Origin: UBA2040 sp002332715
Lineage (GTDB): Bacteria; Bacteroidota; Bacteroidia; Flavobacteriales_D; Crocinitomicaceae
Assembly (NCBI GenBank): GCA_029242295.1
Contig: JAQWUF010000108.1
Span: 1 to 26,960, forward strand
DNA length: 26,960 bases
Direction: 5' to 3'
Position numbers and translations under genes: made by a program. Position 1 is the first letter of the stretch. Each line of letters starts with the position of its first letter. Positions 6,869 through 14,847 of the stretch are shown here, piece by piece. The notes under the pieces were generated by a model. The model made no database searches. It saw only the letters and a program-made list of their open reading frames with translations, and had not been told where the DNA came from.

Positions 6869-7741
6869 ATGGACGCCAAAGCGATACTTGAGAAAATAAA
6901 ACTCCTCGAAATAAAAACGAAGAACTTGACCAAACAAGTTTTTTCGGGAGAGTACCATTCTGCCTTCAAAGGTCGCGGGATGACGTTTTCTGAAGTTCGT
7001 GAATATCAAACTGGTGATGAAATCCGAACAATAGACTGGAATGTAACCGCACGTTTTAACGAACCTTTTGTCAAAGTTTTTGAAGAAGAACGTGAACTAA
7101 ATGTTCTCTTGTTAATCGATGTTTCGAGCTCCAACGATTACGGAATTGGCGAAAAAAGCAAACTTGATTTAGCACTCGAATTGGCCGCTGTTCTCTCTTT
7201 TTCTGCGATTGCCAACAACGACAAAATTGGTGGTATTTTTTGTAGCGATAAAATAGAAAAATACATTCCACCAAAAAAAGGGAGACGACATGCCTTGATC
7301 TTGCTTCGTGAGCTTTCCGAGCAAAACAAAATCAATAAACAAACCAATCTTGTTGAGGGATTGAAATTCATTCGAAATACGGAGAAAAAACGATCAATTG
7401 TGTTTGTCATTAGCGATTTTCTAGACGATAACGAATACATTTCTGCCTTGGCACATACCCGCAAAAGACATGATGTTGTTGCGATTAAAATCAGTGATAT
7501 ACTCGAACAAAAACTTCCTGATTTGGGCATCGTTCCGTTAAAAAATGCTGAAACCGGCGAAGTGAGATGGTATAATACCTCCAGCTCAGAATTTCAGGAA
7601 GAATTCGAAAATCATCACCGCAAACAACAGAAAGAATTTGCCATGAATCTTAGAAAAAGAGGAATCGATTCTATCGAAATCACCACCACGGATGACTATT
7701 ACCGAGCGCTTGTCGAACTTTTTCATCGCCGTAAATCATGA
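6869..7741 (+). CDS. DUF58 domain protein of the Bat operon
   Basis: A 290-residue soluble protein with the DUF58 signature GMTFSEVREYQTGDEIRTID at about 37-56 followed by WNVTARFNEP. A VWA-like fold follows, whose MIDAS motif DVSSS lies at 84-88. DUF58 proteins are regularly encoded next to MoxR ATPases and are believed to be their substrates or adaptors; the exact action is not established. No signal peptide or membrane helix is seen, so it should be cytosolic. Its TGA overlaps the start of the next gene (ATGATGA at 7738). Confidence 0.93.
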   Translation: MDAKAILEKIKLLEIKTKNLTKQVFSGEYHSAFKGRGMTFSEVREYQTGDEIRTIDWNVTARFNEPFVKVFEEERELNVLLLIDVSSSNDYGIGEKSKLDLALELAAVLSFSAIANNDKIGGIFCSDKIEKYIPPKKGRRHALILLRELSEQNKINKQTNLVEGLKFIRNTEKKRSIVFVISDFLDDNEYISALAHTRKRHDVVAIKISDILEQKLPDLGIVPLKNAETGEVRWYNTSSSEFQEEFENHHRKQQKEFAMNLRKRGIDSIEITTTDDYYRALVELFHRRKS

Positions 7742-8685
7742 TGAAATATCTTCTGTTATTTACTGGCTTCATACTACTCGGCTTTTCTCCGGTGTCTTAT
7801 GGCGTTGAAGCCAAAGCAAACAAAGAAAATGTGCAAGTTGGAGAACAATTTCAAGTCAAATTTGAAATCCAAATAGCGTCGAATAAAACAGTTGTATTTC
7901 AACCAGAAAAAACTGTTTTAAAGGCCGTTAGAACGAATAGATCCACGAACAAACAATACACAATTGAACTAGATGTTACCGGTTTTTTTCTGGAGGAAAG
8001 AGATAAAATTCAAGGTAAAGAATACTGGATTGGCACATATACTTTGACTTCATTTGAAGAAGGTATTATCGTCATTCCAAAATTTAAATTTAATGTGAAT
8101 GGGAAGGCCCTATCGAGCAATCCTGTGATGATTTTTGTGGATTTAATGCCTGTCGATAAAAAAGTCGATTTGCATGATATCGAAGAAAATTTTATTGAAT
8201 TAAAAGTTCCCTTTTTTGAAAAATACGAACGAATAATTTGGTGGTTGGTCTTAATTGCAGTCCTTGGAATTCTCGTTGCCGCCTATTTCCTTTTCTTGAA
8301 GAAAATGAAACCTGAAAAGGCGGAAGAGGAAATTGTATTGACGACAAATGAGCGTCGTGGCGTCGCAATTGCTCAATTGACCGCTTTAATGGAAAAAGAA
8401 TTATGGGCAAAAGATGAATTGAAACAGCATTTCACGGAATTGTCACTTATCGTTCGTCGCTATATCTCGAAGGAAATGGGCACTTCTTATTTGGAAAAAA
8501 CTAGTCTTGAAATTCAACTTTTTCTGCGTAAAAAAGGATATCGTGAAGGACTGATTAAACCTTTGGGCTTAATTTTAAATGTATCTGACATGGTGAAGTT
8601 CGCCAAGTCATCCGTCGAAAAAGAAGGCGTATTTAAGGTGTATCAAGATGCAAAATCATTCATCGAAGAATTTGAGAAAAACTAG
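7738..8685 (+). CDS. Bat operon membrane protein with periplasmic beta domain
   Basis: A 315-residue protein with an N-terminal signal peptide (about residues 1-25). A periplasmic BatD-like beta domain follows (ANKENVQVGEQFQVKFEI, then GTYTLTSFEEGIIVIPKF). One transmembrane helix lies at about 166-187 (IIWWLVLIAVLGILVAAYFLFL), then a charged cytosolic helical domain from about 190 to the end. It sits where Bacteroidota Bat operons commonly place an unnamed BatD-like membrane protein, between DUF58 and BatA. The topology (periplasmic N-domain, cytosolic C-domain) parallels BatD. Role in the complex is inferred from position. ATG at 7738 and 7741 are both possible. The stop TAG is immediately followed by the batA ATG. 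Confidence 0.85.
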   Translation: MMKYLLLFTGFILLGFSPVSYGVEAKANKENVQVGEQFQVKFEIQIASNKTVVFQPEKTVLKAVRTNRSTNKQYTIELDVTGFFLEERDKIQGKEYWIGTYTLTSFEEGIIVIPKFKFNVNGKALSSNPVMIFVDLMPVDKKVDLHDIEENFIELKVPFFEKYERIIWWLVLIAVLGILVAAYFLFLKKMKPEKAEEEIVLTTNERRGVAIAQLTALMEKELWAKDELKQHFTELSLIVRRYISKEMGTSYLEKTSLEIQLFLRKKGYREGLIKPLGLILNVSDMVKFAKSSVEKEGVFKVYQDAKSFIEEFEKN

Positions 8686-9720
8686 ATGTTGACCAATTGG
8701 AACATATGGCCCCTTTCTTACACCTTCAATCACCCGCATTGGTTTTGGTTGTTATTACTACTGCCTGTTTTAGCATTTTACTTTTTCAAAAAGAATAAAA
8801 AATCCAATTTTACGGCACGCGTTTCCCATTTGTCGACCGATCAAAAATCTATGGCATTATCATGGGTAGATCGATACCGTAAGCTCTCCTCCATCATCAA
8901 ACTTTTCATTTTCGCCCTTTTAGTGACTGCCTTGACAGGACCATTTTCATGGGAGAGTCCAGAAGGAAGGCAAGAAAATTTCAAAAATGGAATTGACATT
9001 GTTTTGGCTTTAGATGTCTCTCTTTCCATGTACGCCCGCGATTTCGACCCTAATCGATTGGACGCCGCAAAGCGAGTAGCTATGGACTTTGTGACCGAAC
9101 GACCGGGAGACAGAATCGGGCTAGTAGTCTATGCCGGCGAAGCATATACCTCATGTCCACCCACCTTGGACCATCAAGTTTTATTAGACAAAATTGCCAC
9201 CACTTCAGGTGAATACATTGACGGAGGAACAGCCATTGGTGTTGGATTAGGAACTGCAGTTAACCGATTACGCGCGGAAAGCGAAGGAGGAAAAGTCATT
9301 ATCCTACTCACAGACGGAACGAATAATTCAGGTGAGATCAGTCCTGAAAAAGCGGCTGAATTGGCAAAAGCAAAAGGAATTCGTGTGTATACAATTGGAA
9401 TGGGAACCAAAGGCGAAGCCCTCTCGCCCATCCCGACTGCTTTTGGAATACAATGGCAAATGGCTCCTGTTGACATTGACGAGGACATTCTGAAAAAAAT
9501 CGCTTTTAAAACAAAAGGTTCTTACTTCCGCGCAACTGATCAAAAATCACTTGTGGAAATTTATGAAAAAATTGAAAAATTAGAAAAGGCAAAATTCCTG
9601 GATCGAGTTTATAAAAACGAACCTCCGTCCGACCCAAGTGCATTTTTAAATTGGGCCATAGTACTATGTTTAATCCTTGTTTTTTATTCACTCTTACAAT
9701 TCAAATATGCAGGTGAATAA
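8686..9720 (+). CDS. batA: BatA, VWA-domain inner-membrane protein
   Basis: A 344-residue Bat protein. Two N-terminal membrane helices (about 18-34 and 69-86) precede a VWA domain with a complete MIDAS: DVSLS at 110-114, Thr182 in GGTAIG and TDGTNN at 209-214. A C-terminal helix lies at about 322-340 (NWAIVLCLILVFYSLLQF). The VWA domain probably binds a divalent metal and a partner protein. Bat proteins were named for aerotolerance in Bacteroides, but their molecular activity is not settled. The ATG directly follows the preceding TAG, and its 3' end overlaps batB by 14 bases, consistent with stoichiometric co-translation. Confidence 0.95.
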   Translation: MLTNWNIWPLSYTFNHPHWFWLLLLLPVLAFYFFKKNKKSNFTARVSHLSTDQKSMALSWVDRYRKLSSIIKLFIFALLVTALTGPFSWESPEGRQENFKNGIDIVLALDVSLSMYARDFDPNRLDAAKRVAMDFVTERPGDRIGLVVYAGEAYTSCPPTLDHQVLLDKIATTSGEYIDGGTAIGVGLGTAVNRLRAESEGGKVIILLTDGTNNSGEISPEKAAELAKAKGIRVYTIGMGTKGEALSPIPTAFGIQWQMAPVDIDEDILKKIAFKTKGSYFRATDQKSLVEIYEKIEKLEKAKFLDRVYKNEPPSDPSAFLNWAIVLCLILVFYSLLQFKYAGE

Positions 9721-10843
9721 ACTAACAAATACAAGAAAGACAACTTTTTGGGTTGTCATGATTGAGACGCTTCTTTGGATGCTTTTGACCGGGTTTATTT
9801 TGCTCTTTCACGCCTATTTTCCAGATGATTTTTACTTACGTTATCCCAAAGTGGTTTGGTTTAATCTTGTCTTCATTCCTTTTTACTTTATACTCTTTCG
9901 ACAGAGAGCGCAGCTGCACAATCTCGTTTCTAAAATTCCACCTCGACTCCTTTCCAGCTTCATTCAGTTTGAACCTACCAAGAGCTTTTGGCGGAAATGG
10001 ATCCTCTTTCGTGTGGCCATGTTCTTCATTTTTATTGCCTTAGCACAACCCTTATTCGGCACAAAAATGGGTTCTAGTTTAGAAAAAAACAGTGAAGTAG
10101 TCATTGCCATGGACGTTTCGAACTCGATGAACACTTTGGATATCGACCCGAATATCACTCGTTTGGAGGTGGCTAAGCGAGCAGCAATTGAATTGATCAA
10201 TGGTTTGGAAGGCGAAAAAGTAGGTGTTTTAATTTTTGCAGGGAATGCTTATGTGCAATTGCCGATCACCCAAGATTACAACACGGCTAAACTGTTCATC
10301 AAAGAAATTGAGACGAACATGTTGAGCAATCAAGGGACCAATTTTGATATTGCGATAGATATGTCCCAAGAAATGTTTTCAGAAGGAACTTTTGGAAAAT
10401 GTATTTTGATGGTGACCGATGGGGAAAATCATGAAAAAGTTCCCGAAAAAAAGTTGAAAACATTACCCAAGGAAAACATCTTTTTGACTGTAGTTGGATT
10501 AGGTACTAGCAATGGTGGATTGATCTATCGGGACCCGGCGAAACCGTTCATGGGATATATCACCGATGAAAAAGGGAGACCTGTTCTCTCCAAAGTGGGG
10601 AAAGAACTCGTTGAATCTTTGGCCAAAAATGCCAACGGAATAGCGATGGTGACTGATGATCCCTTTCCAAATCTTTCTAATTTATTAACAGAAATTAACC
10701 AGCTTAACAAAGGAGATTTAAGAAATTTGAACTTGGAGATTAAAGAGACCTGTTTTCACATCCCATTAATGATTGGGCTTGTGTTTTGGCTTCTCTTTCA
10801 ATTCTCCGATTTTCGTTTTATAACCAAAGTAAAAAATGATTAA
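9707..10843 (+). CDS. batB: BatB, second VWA-domain membrane protein
   Basis: A 378-residue partner of BatA. The VWA domain has MIDAS residues DVSNS at 136-140, Thr211 in QGTNFD and TDGEN at 237-241. Membrane helices are predicted at about 15-37, 49-65 and 99-117, and near the C-terminus (about 352-370). Compared with the BatB proteins I know, the helix at 15-37 is an additional N-terminal segment, so topology may differ. ATG at 9707 is chosen, overlapping batA by 14 bases; an alternative ATG at 9758 would start just before the first helix. It overlaps batC by eight bases. Confidence 0.92.
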   Translation: MQVNKLTNTRKTTFWVVMIETLLWMLLTGFILLFHAYFPDDFYLRYPKVVWFNLVFIPFYFILFRQRAQLHNLVSKIPPRLLSSFIQFEPTKSFWRKWILFRVAMFFIFIALAQPLFGTKMGSSLEKNSEVVIAMDVSNSMNTLDIDPNITRLEVAKRAAIELINGLEGEKVGVLIFAGNAYVQLPITQDYNTAKLFIKEIETNMLSNQGTNFDIAIDMSQEMFSEGTFGKCILMVTDGENHEKVPEKKLKTLPKENIFLTVVGLGTSNGGLIYRDPAKPFMGYITDEKGRPVLSKVGKELVESLAKNANGIAMVTDDPFPNLSNLLTEINQLNKGDLRNLNLEIKETCFHIPLMIGLVFWLLFQFSDFRFITKVKND

Positions 10844-11543
10844 ATATCTTTTCATACTTCTTTTGCTTCCCGTATCGGTTTTTACCCTTGCACAAGAGGA
10901 GGATGTTTTAAAAAACAGTTCCGAATGGAGAGGTATGATTCGGTTGGCGCGAGATGCTTATCACCGCAAAGATTACCAAAAAGCAATGTTGTTTTACAAA
11001 ACGGCACTCGAAGTAATACCGAGCGATGTGGACCTTGCTGATGAAATCGCTCAAACACAGTTTCGATTGGATCAATTTGATGCAGCAAAGGAAATTTACG
11101 AGAAAAGAACTACGGGAAGTATACAAGAAAAAGCACGTGCATTCCACAACCTGGGTAACATTGCCATGGAGAAAAAAGACTACGATGTGGCAATCGAAAA
11201 CTACAAAAATGCTCTTCGCAACGATCCAAAAAATGCAAAAACACGGTATAATTTATCGCAAGCCATTCGGAAGAAAAAAGAACAAGAAAAACAAAATCCT
11301 ACGCCACCAAAAGGTGATGATGATGAGGACAAGAACAACAAAAAGGATGACCAAAAAGAGGATAAAAAGGACCAAAAAAAGAAACCAGAAAATCCAGGAA
11401 ATCAAAACAATCCGTCTTCATTAAGTGACAATGCGGTTGAAAGAGAATTGGATAAATTGATGAAAAAAGAGTCTGAGACGAAAAGAAAACTAGCGGGTTC
11501 CAAAGAAGGAAATTCCACAAAAAAGTCGACTAAAGAATGGTAA
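10836..11543 (+). CDS. batC: BatC, TPR protein with charged tail
   Basis: A 235-residue exported protein with a signal peptide ending around VFTLAQ (residue 20). Three TPR-type helical repeats follow at about 33-64, 67-100 and 103-136, the last the most canonical (AFHNLGNIAMEKKDYDVAIENY). From about 147 the chain is highly charged and low in complexity (runs of Lys, Asp and Glu, then Asn/Pro), probably disordered or coiled. TPR repeats suggest protein binding, presumably to BatA and BatB. The A-rich tail region has unusual composition but stays in frame. The start overlaps batB and the stop overlaps the batD start. Confidence 0.92.
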   Translation: MIKYLFILLLLPVSVFTLAQEEDVLKNSSEWRGMIRLARDAYHRKDYQKAMLFYKTALEVIPSDVDLADEIAQTQFRLDQFDAAKEIYEKRTTGSIQEKARAFHNLGNIAMEKKDYDVAIENYKNALRNDPKNAKTRYNLSQAIRKKKEQEKQNPTPPKGDDDEDKNNKKDDQKEDKKDQKKKPENPGNQNNPSSLSDNAVERELDKLMKKESETKRKLAGSKEGNSTKKSTKEW

Positions 11544-13240
11544 TGGTTCGTTACATATCTTTGGTTCTTTCGTTATTCACGGCGTATTTTGTTTTGGCTC
11601 AAAAACCATATGTAAAGGTCATTTTAGAGCAATCTGAAGTAGAAGTCGGCAATCAATTTACGATTATTGTAAAATCGAATTTGATGGGTGAATTAAAAAT
11701 CAATTTACCGGACGAATTTGATCAAGGTGTAAACGTTTTCAGTCGGTCTGAACAAGACTTTGATGGAAATACAAGAGAAAGCACCACAACGGTTTTTCAC
11801 GGGAGATCTGGAAGCATACACTCGGCTGGTACATTTACAATTGGTCCAGCGTTCATTCGCCAAGGAAACAAGGCATACAAATCAAATAAAGTCCGAATCA
11901 AAGTGGTAACGACGGAAAGTAATGCAGCCTCTACGCTTGATGAGAATATTTTTCGCAAACCGGCTACAGGAGCAATTGAAGTGGATAAGAAAAATACATA
12001 TTGCGGTGAAGCAATAGTTCTGCAGCCTGTCATATATTCAAAATTCGTCCCTAATGGCTTTGTGGATTATGAAAGATGTTCATTCTCCACTTCTGTCGAC
12101 CAGCATTTTCTTGTTAAACCCGACGAAGTAACGCCAACTCAGAACAATACAATTGGGCACAAATATTACAAATTGGAATTCAACAAGCAAGTGTTATTTG
12201 TCAACAGTCCTGGGAAAATTTTCATTAAACCCTTTCAAATGACCTTGAAATCTGGTTTTGAAGGATATTCCGTTCGTGCGAAACGCGTTCATTTCAAAGT
12301 TGTTCCTTTGCCAGAAGGTGCTCCAAAGTCCTTTTTAGGAGGAGTTGGAACGTTTAATATTAAGCATGAAATTGACAAATCGAAAGCGAAGCAAGGAGAC
12401 ATTGTGACCTTGACAGTTGTAATCTCTGGACATGGAAATCTGCACGATATAGGCAAACCTAAAATCAACTTTGGTAAGAATTTCAATTTGTACGGTGATC
12501 CCGAAATTGTAGAAAATTTTAAATTCACCACAAAAGGAGCTGAAGGGGAAATTCGAATCATTTATCATTTACAAGCCATCACTGACGGAGCAGCAAAATT
12601 CCCCAATTTATTGATGAGTTATTTCGATCCTAAACAGGAAAAATATTTTACTGTTGCCTCACAACCGGCTCAGATTGCTGTAGAAAGTAATCCGTCCTTC
12701 GTTCTTAAAAATGATACTACCTCCACCAAAGAAATGTCAGTGGCTCATTTTAATAAAGAAAAATCGGTTTCGAAAAGCATTTTTTCGAGTACAACAGCCA
12801 AATGGGTAGGCCTCTCTGCTCCAATTTGTGCAGCATTTTTATTTCTATTATTCCGACGAAAAGAGGAGGAAGACGATGAAGAACCTCAATCAATCCAAGT
12901 TATTGAACAGCCTGTGAATCAATTTGATACGTCGGGATTTCTGTCCGTTCTCCAAGCGCACGTGAATAATGGAAACGTATTGCCATTTTTCACCCAATTG
13001 TCGAAAGACTTACAAATCGCAACATCTATTGCTGTAAAAGGGGATGGAAATTGGGTGCTCTCCACGGACGAGAAAAAGCAATTTTTCCAAGAGAAAAATT
13101 TCTCCAAAGAATTTAAATCAATGTTTTTCGATTTGCAACAAAAATGTGAATTGTGTCGCTATGGTGGCCAAAAGCCAGAAGATGAATTGTCGGTTTATTT
13201 GAACCGTGCTGAGACCATTTTTAAAACTTTAGAAAAGTAA
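11543..13240 (+). CDS. batD: BatD, oxygen-tolerance family membrane protein
   Basis: A 565-residue protein with a signal peptide (about residues 1-20, ending FVLAQ). A long periplasmic region of beta-rich BatD domains follows; VEVGNQFTIIVKSN and QGDIVTLTVVISGHGNL mark two repeats of the domain start. One transmembrane helix lies near 421-437 (WVGLSAPICAAFLFLLF), with an acidic linker (EEEDDEEP) and a cytosolic helical tail beyond it. Start chosen at ATG 11543, which shares a base with the batC stop (TAATG); an ATG two codons earlier at 11537 is equally readable. This is the last Bat gene; the next gene has its own promoter. Confidence 0.93.
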   Translation: MVRYISLVLSLFTAYFVLAQKPYVKVILEQSEVEVGNQFTIIVKSNLMGELKINLPDEFDQGVNVFSRSEQDFDGNTRESTTTVFHGRSGSIHSAGTFTIGPAFIRQGNKAYKSNKVRIKVVTTESNAASTLDENIFRKPATGAIEVDKKNTYCGEAIVLQPVIYSKFVPNGFVDYERCSFSTSVDQHFLVKPDEVTPTQNNTIGHKYYKLEFNKQVLFVNSPGKIFIKPFQMTLKSGFEGYSVRAKRVHFKVVPLPEGAPKSFLGGVGTFNIKHEIDKSKAKQGDIVTLTVVISGHGNLHDIGKPKINFGKNFNLYGDPEIVENFKFTTKGAEGEIRIIYHLQAITDGAAKFPNLLMSYFDPKQEKYFTVASQPAQIAVESNPSFVLKNDTTSTKEMSVAHFNKEKSVSKSIFSSTTAKWVGLSAPICAAFLFLLFRRKEEEDDEEPQSIQVIEQPVNQFDTSGFLSVLQAHVNNGNVLPFFTQLSKDLQIATSIAVKGDGNWVLSTDEKKQFFQEKNFSKEFKSMFFDLQQKCELCRYGGQKPEDELSVYLNRAETIFKTLEK

Positions 13241-13268
13241 CCGAGTTTCCCTAACGACCTTTATGGGC

Positions 13269-13301
13269 TTTGTGTGGAACCACCCAAATTGCGTACTTTT
13301 G
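13269..13301 (+). promoter_or_regulatory. Consensus Bacteroidota promoter for rlmN
   Basis: TTTG (13269-13272), then 21 bases, then TACTTTTG (13294-13301): both elements match the TTTG-N19-21-TAnnTTTG consensus. The expected start point, about 5-8 bases after the -7 element, coincides with the ATG at 13307, so the transcript may have no leader. Confidence 0.7.
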
Positions 13302-13306
13302 TCCTG

Positions 13307-14380
13307 ATGTCCAGCACCAAAAAAAAAATTCGTGAACTTTCTATTGATGAAATCAAAGAATACTTGACTTCCATCAGCGAAAAAACCTTTCGCTCAAAAC
13401 AAATTTTCGAATGGTTGTGGAAGAAAAATGCGCATACTTTCGATGAAATGTCGAACCTCAGTTTAGGTTTGAGACAGAAATTAGAAGAAGCTTTTTTAAT
13501 CGATCACATCGTTTTGGACAATCAACAAATTTCCGGCGACAAAACAATAAAATGTGCGTTCAAAGTAAATGAAACGCAAGTAATCGAAGGCGTTTTAATA
13601 CCGACAAAATCGAGGATGACGGCTTGTATTTCTTCGCAAGTGGGTTGTAGTTTGGCATGTGCATTTTGTGCAACGGGACGATTGAAAATGATGCGGAATC
13701 TTACGGCAGGAGAAATTGTAGACCAGGTTGTTTATTTGAACAATCAAGCGGAAAAACATTACGGTCAACATTTGTCGAATATCGTCTATATGGGCATGGG
13801 CGAACCGCTGTTGAATTACAAAAACATGCTTCGTTCGACAGAGATTTTGACATCTGAAGACGGATTGGGTATTTCGCCAAAACGAATCACGGTTTCAACC
13901 GCTGGAATTGCAAAATTGATTAAGAAGTTAGGAGATGACAATGTCCGCTTCAACTTGGCTTTGTCACTCCACGCTGCAAATGATGTGAAGCGCAACAAAA
14001 TCATGGAGATCAATGAAACCAACGATATTGAATCTCTAAGAGAATCTTTGGTTTATTTCTACGAGAAAACGGGTAGCCGAATCACTTTTGAATACATCAT
14101 TTTCAAAGATTTCAACGACGAAATTCAAGATGCGCGCGAACTGGCTGAATTTGCCAAATGCGTTCCGTGTAAAATAAATATAATCGAATACAATCCTATC
14201 GACGACGGAGTTTTACAACAAGCCGACCCGGCTAAAGTAGATGCCTTTGCTCAGTTTTTAGAAGACAGAAACCTAATTGTCAATGTGCGCAGAAGTCGCG
14301 GTAAAGACATTGATGCAGCTTGTGGACAATTGGCGAATAAGAATAATGCGATATTGAAGGATGAAAGAATTCTCAAATAA
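13307..14380 (+). CDS. rlmN: 23S rRNA (adenine2503-C2)/tRNA methyltransferase RlmN
   Basis: A radical-SAM enzyme that methylates C2 of A2503 in 23S rRNA and, in some bacteria, A37 of certain tRNAs. The 357-residue protein has the Fe-S motif GCSLACAFC with Cys114, Cys118 and Cys121. Cys107 lies seven residues upstream, as in E. coli RlmN, and a second catalytic cysteine near 339 (DAACGQLANK) forms the methyl-carrying or disulfide partner. GMGEPLLN, a signature for SAM binding, is also present. A GTG upstream at 13274 extends the frame, but it lies inside the promoter elements, so ATG at 13307 is the likely start. Predicted leaderless. Confidence 0.96.
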   Translation: MSSTKKKIRELSIDEIKEYLTSISEKTFRSKQIFEWLWKKNAHTFDEMSNLSLGLRQKLEEAFLIDHIVLDNQQISGDKTIKCAFKVNETQVIEGVLIPTKSRMTACISSQVGCSLACAFCATGRLKMMRNLTAGEIVDQVVYLNNQAEKHYGQHLSNIVYMGMGEPLLNYKNMLRSTEILTSEDGLGISPKRITVSTAGIAKLIKKLGDDNVRFNLALSLHAANDVKRNKIMEINETNDIESLRESLVYFYEKTGSRITFEYIIFKDFNDEIQDARELAEFAKCVPCKINIIEYNPIDDGVLQQADPAKVDAFAQFLEDRNLIVNVRRSRGKDIDAACGQLANKNNAILKDERILK

Positions 14381-14459
14381 TTTAGAAGCAGAAGGCGCCA
14401 AAACATTCTCAAAAAAAAGTTAAGACCCGAAGGAATCATTGACAAGAATGGTCTAATAA

Positions 14460-14784
14460 GTGTATTTACAAACAATTATTTGCACCATAAACGACATCAG
14501 AACAAAAGTAATTTTCAAAGGATTGGCATTACTTGCTTTTACTTTTTTCGGAACTCAAGCAATTGCCCAAAAGGGAGGCGGAGAGCGGCCAAAACCGCCA
14601 ACATATGCTCAATTACTTGAAGAAATTGATTCGAACAAAGATGGAAAATTGGCTAAATCTGAAGTAAAAGGGCCTTTATCAAAAGACTTTGCAACAATCG
14701 ATTCAACAATGTTCAAACAAAGATGGATTTATATCAAAAAATGAATTCGACAAGGCACCACGCCCAGAAGGAAGGGAAAAATAA
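14460..14784 (+). pseudogene. Frameshifted secreted EF-hand protein gene
   Basis: The first frame (GTG 14460 to TGA 14744) gives a signal peptide (VIFKGLALLAFTFFGTQAIAQ) and one complete EF-hand loop, DSNKDGKLAKSE. It then degenerates after FATIDSTMFKQ. In a shifted frame, 14719-14784 encodes KDGFISKNEFDKAPRPEGRE then TAA, the second half of another EF-hand. Removing ten bases around 14703-14712 restores DSNKDGFISKNEF; the ten bases look like an imperfect duplication (TTCAACAATG beside TTCAAACAAA). There is also no ATG: where relatives start, this gene reads ATC AGA at 14496. Likely a calcium-binding, periplasmic or secreted protein gene that has been inactivated. Confidence 0.7.
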
Positions 14785-14831
14785 GCTGTATTAGAAATAG
14801 AGAAACTAGGGCAGAGAGCCGATAAAATCAA

Positions 14832-14847
14832 CTCTGTTCTCTGTTCT
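14832..14847. repeat. CTCTGTT heptamer pair
   Basis: Two perfect tandem copies of CTCTGTT followed by CT, at the 3' end of the NamZ gene (minus strand). Read on the other strand it is AACAGAG twice, the same cyclic heptamer as the AGAGAAC pair in front of sufC at 23145-23158. Confidence 0.55.

Noticed and set aside
5835..13240. Bat operon as a new defence or secretion system
   Set aside because: The gene set and order (MoxR, DUF58, BatA-D) match the known Bacteroidota aerotolerance operon; only minor details are unusual.
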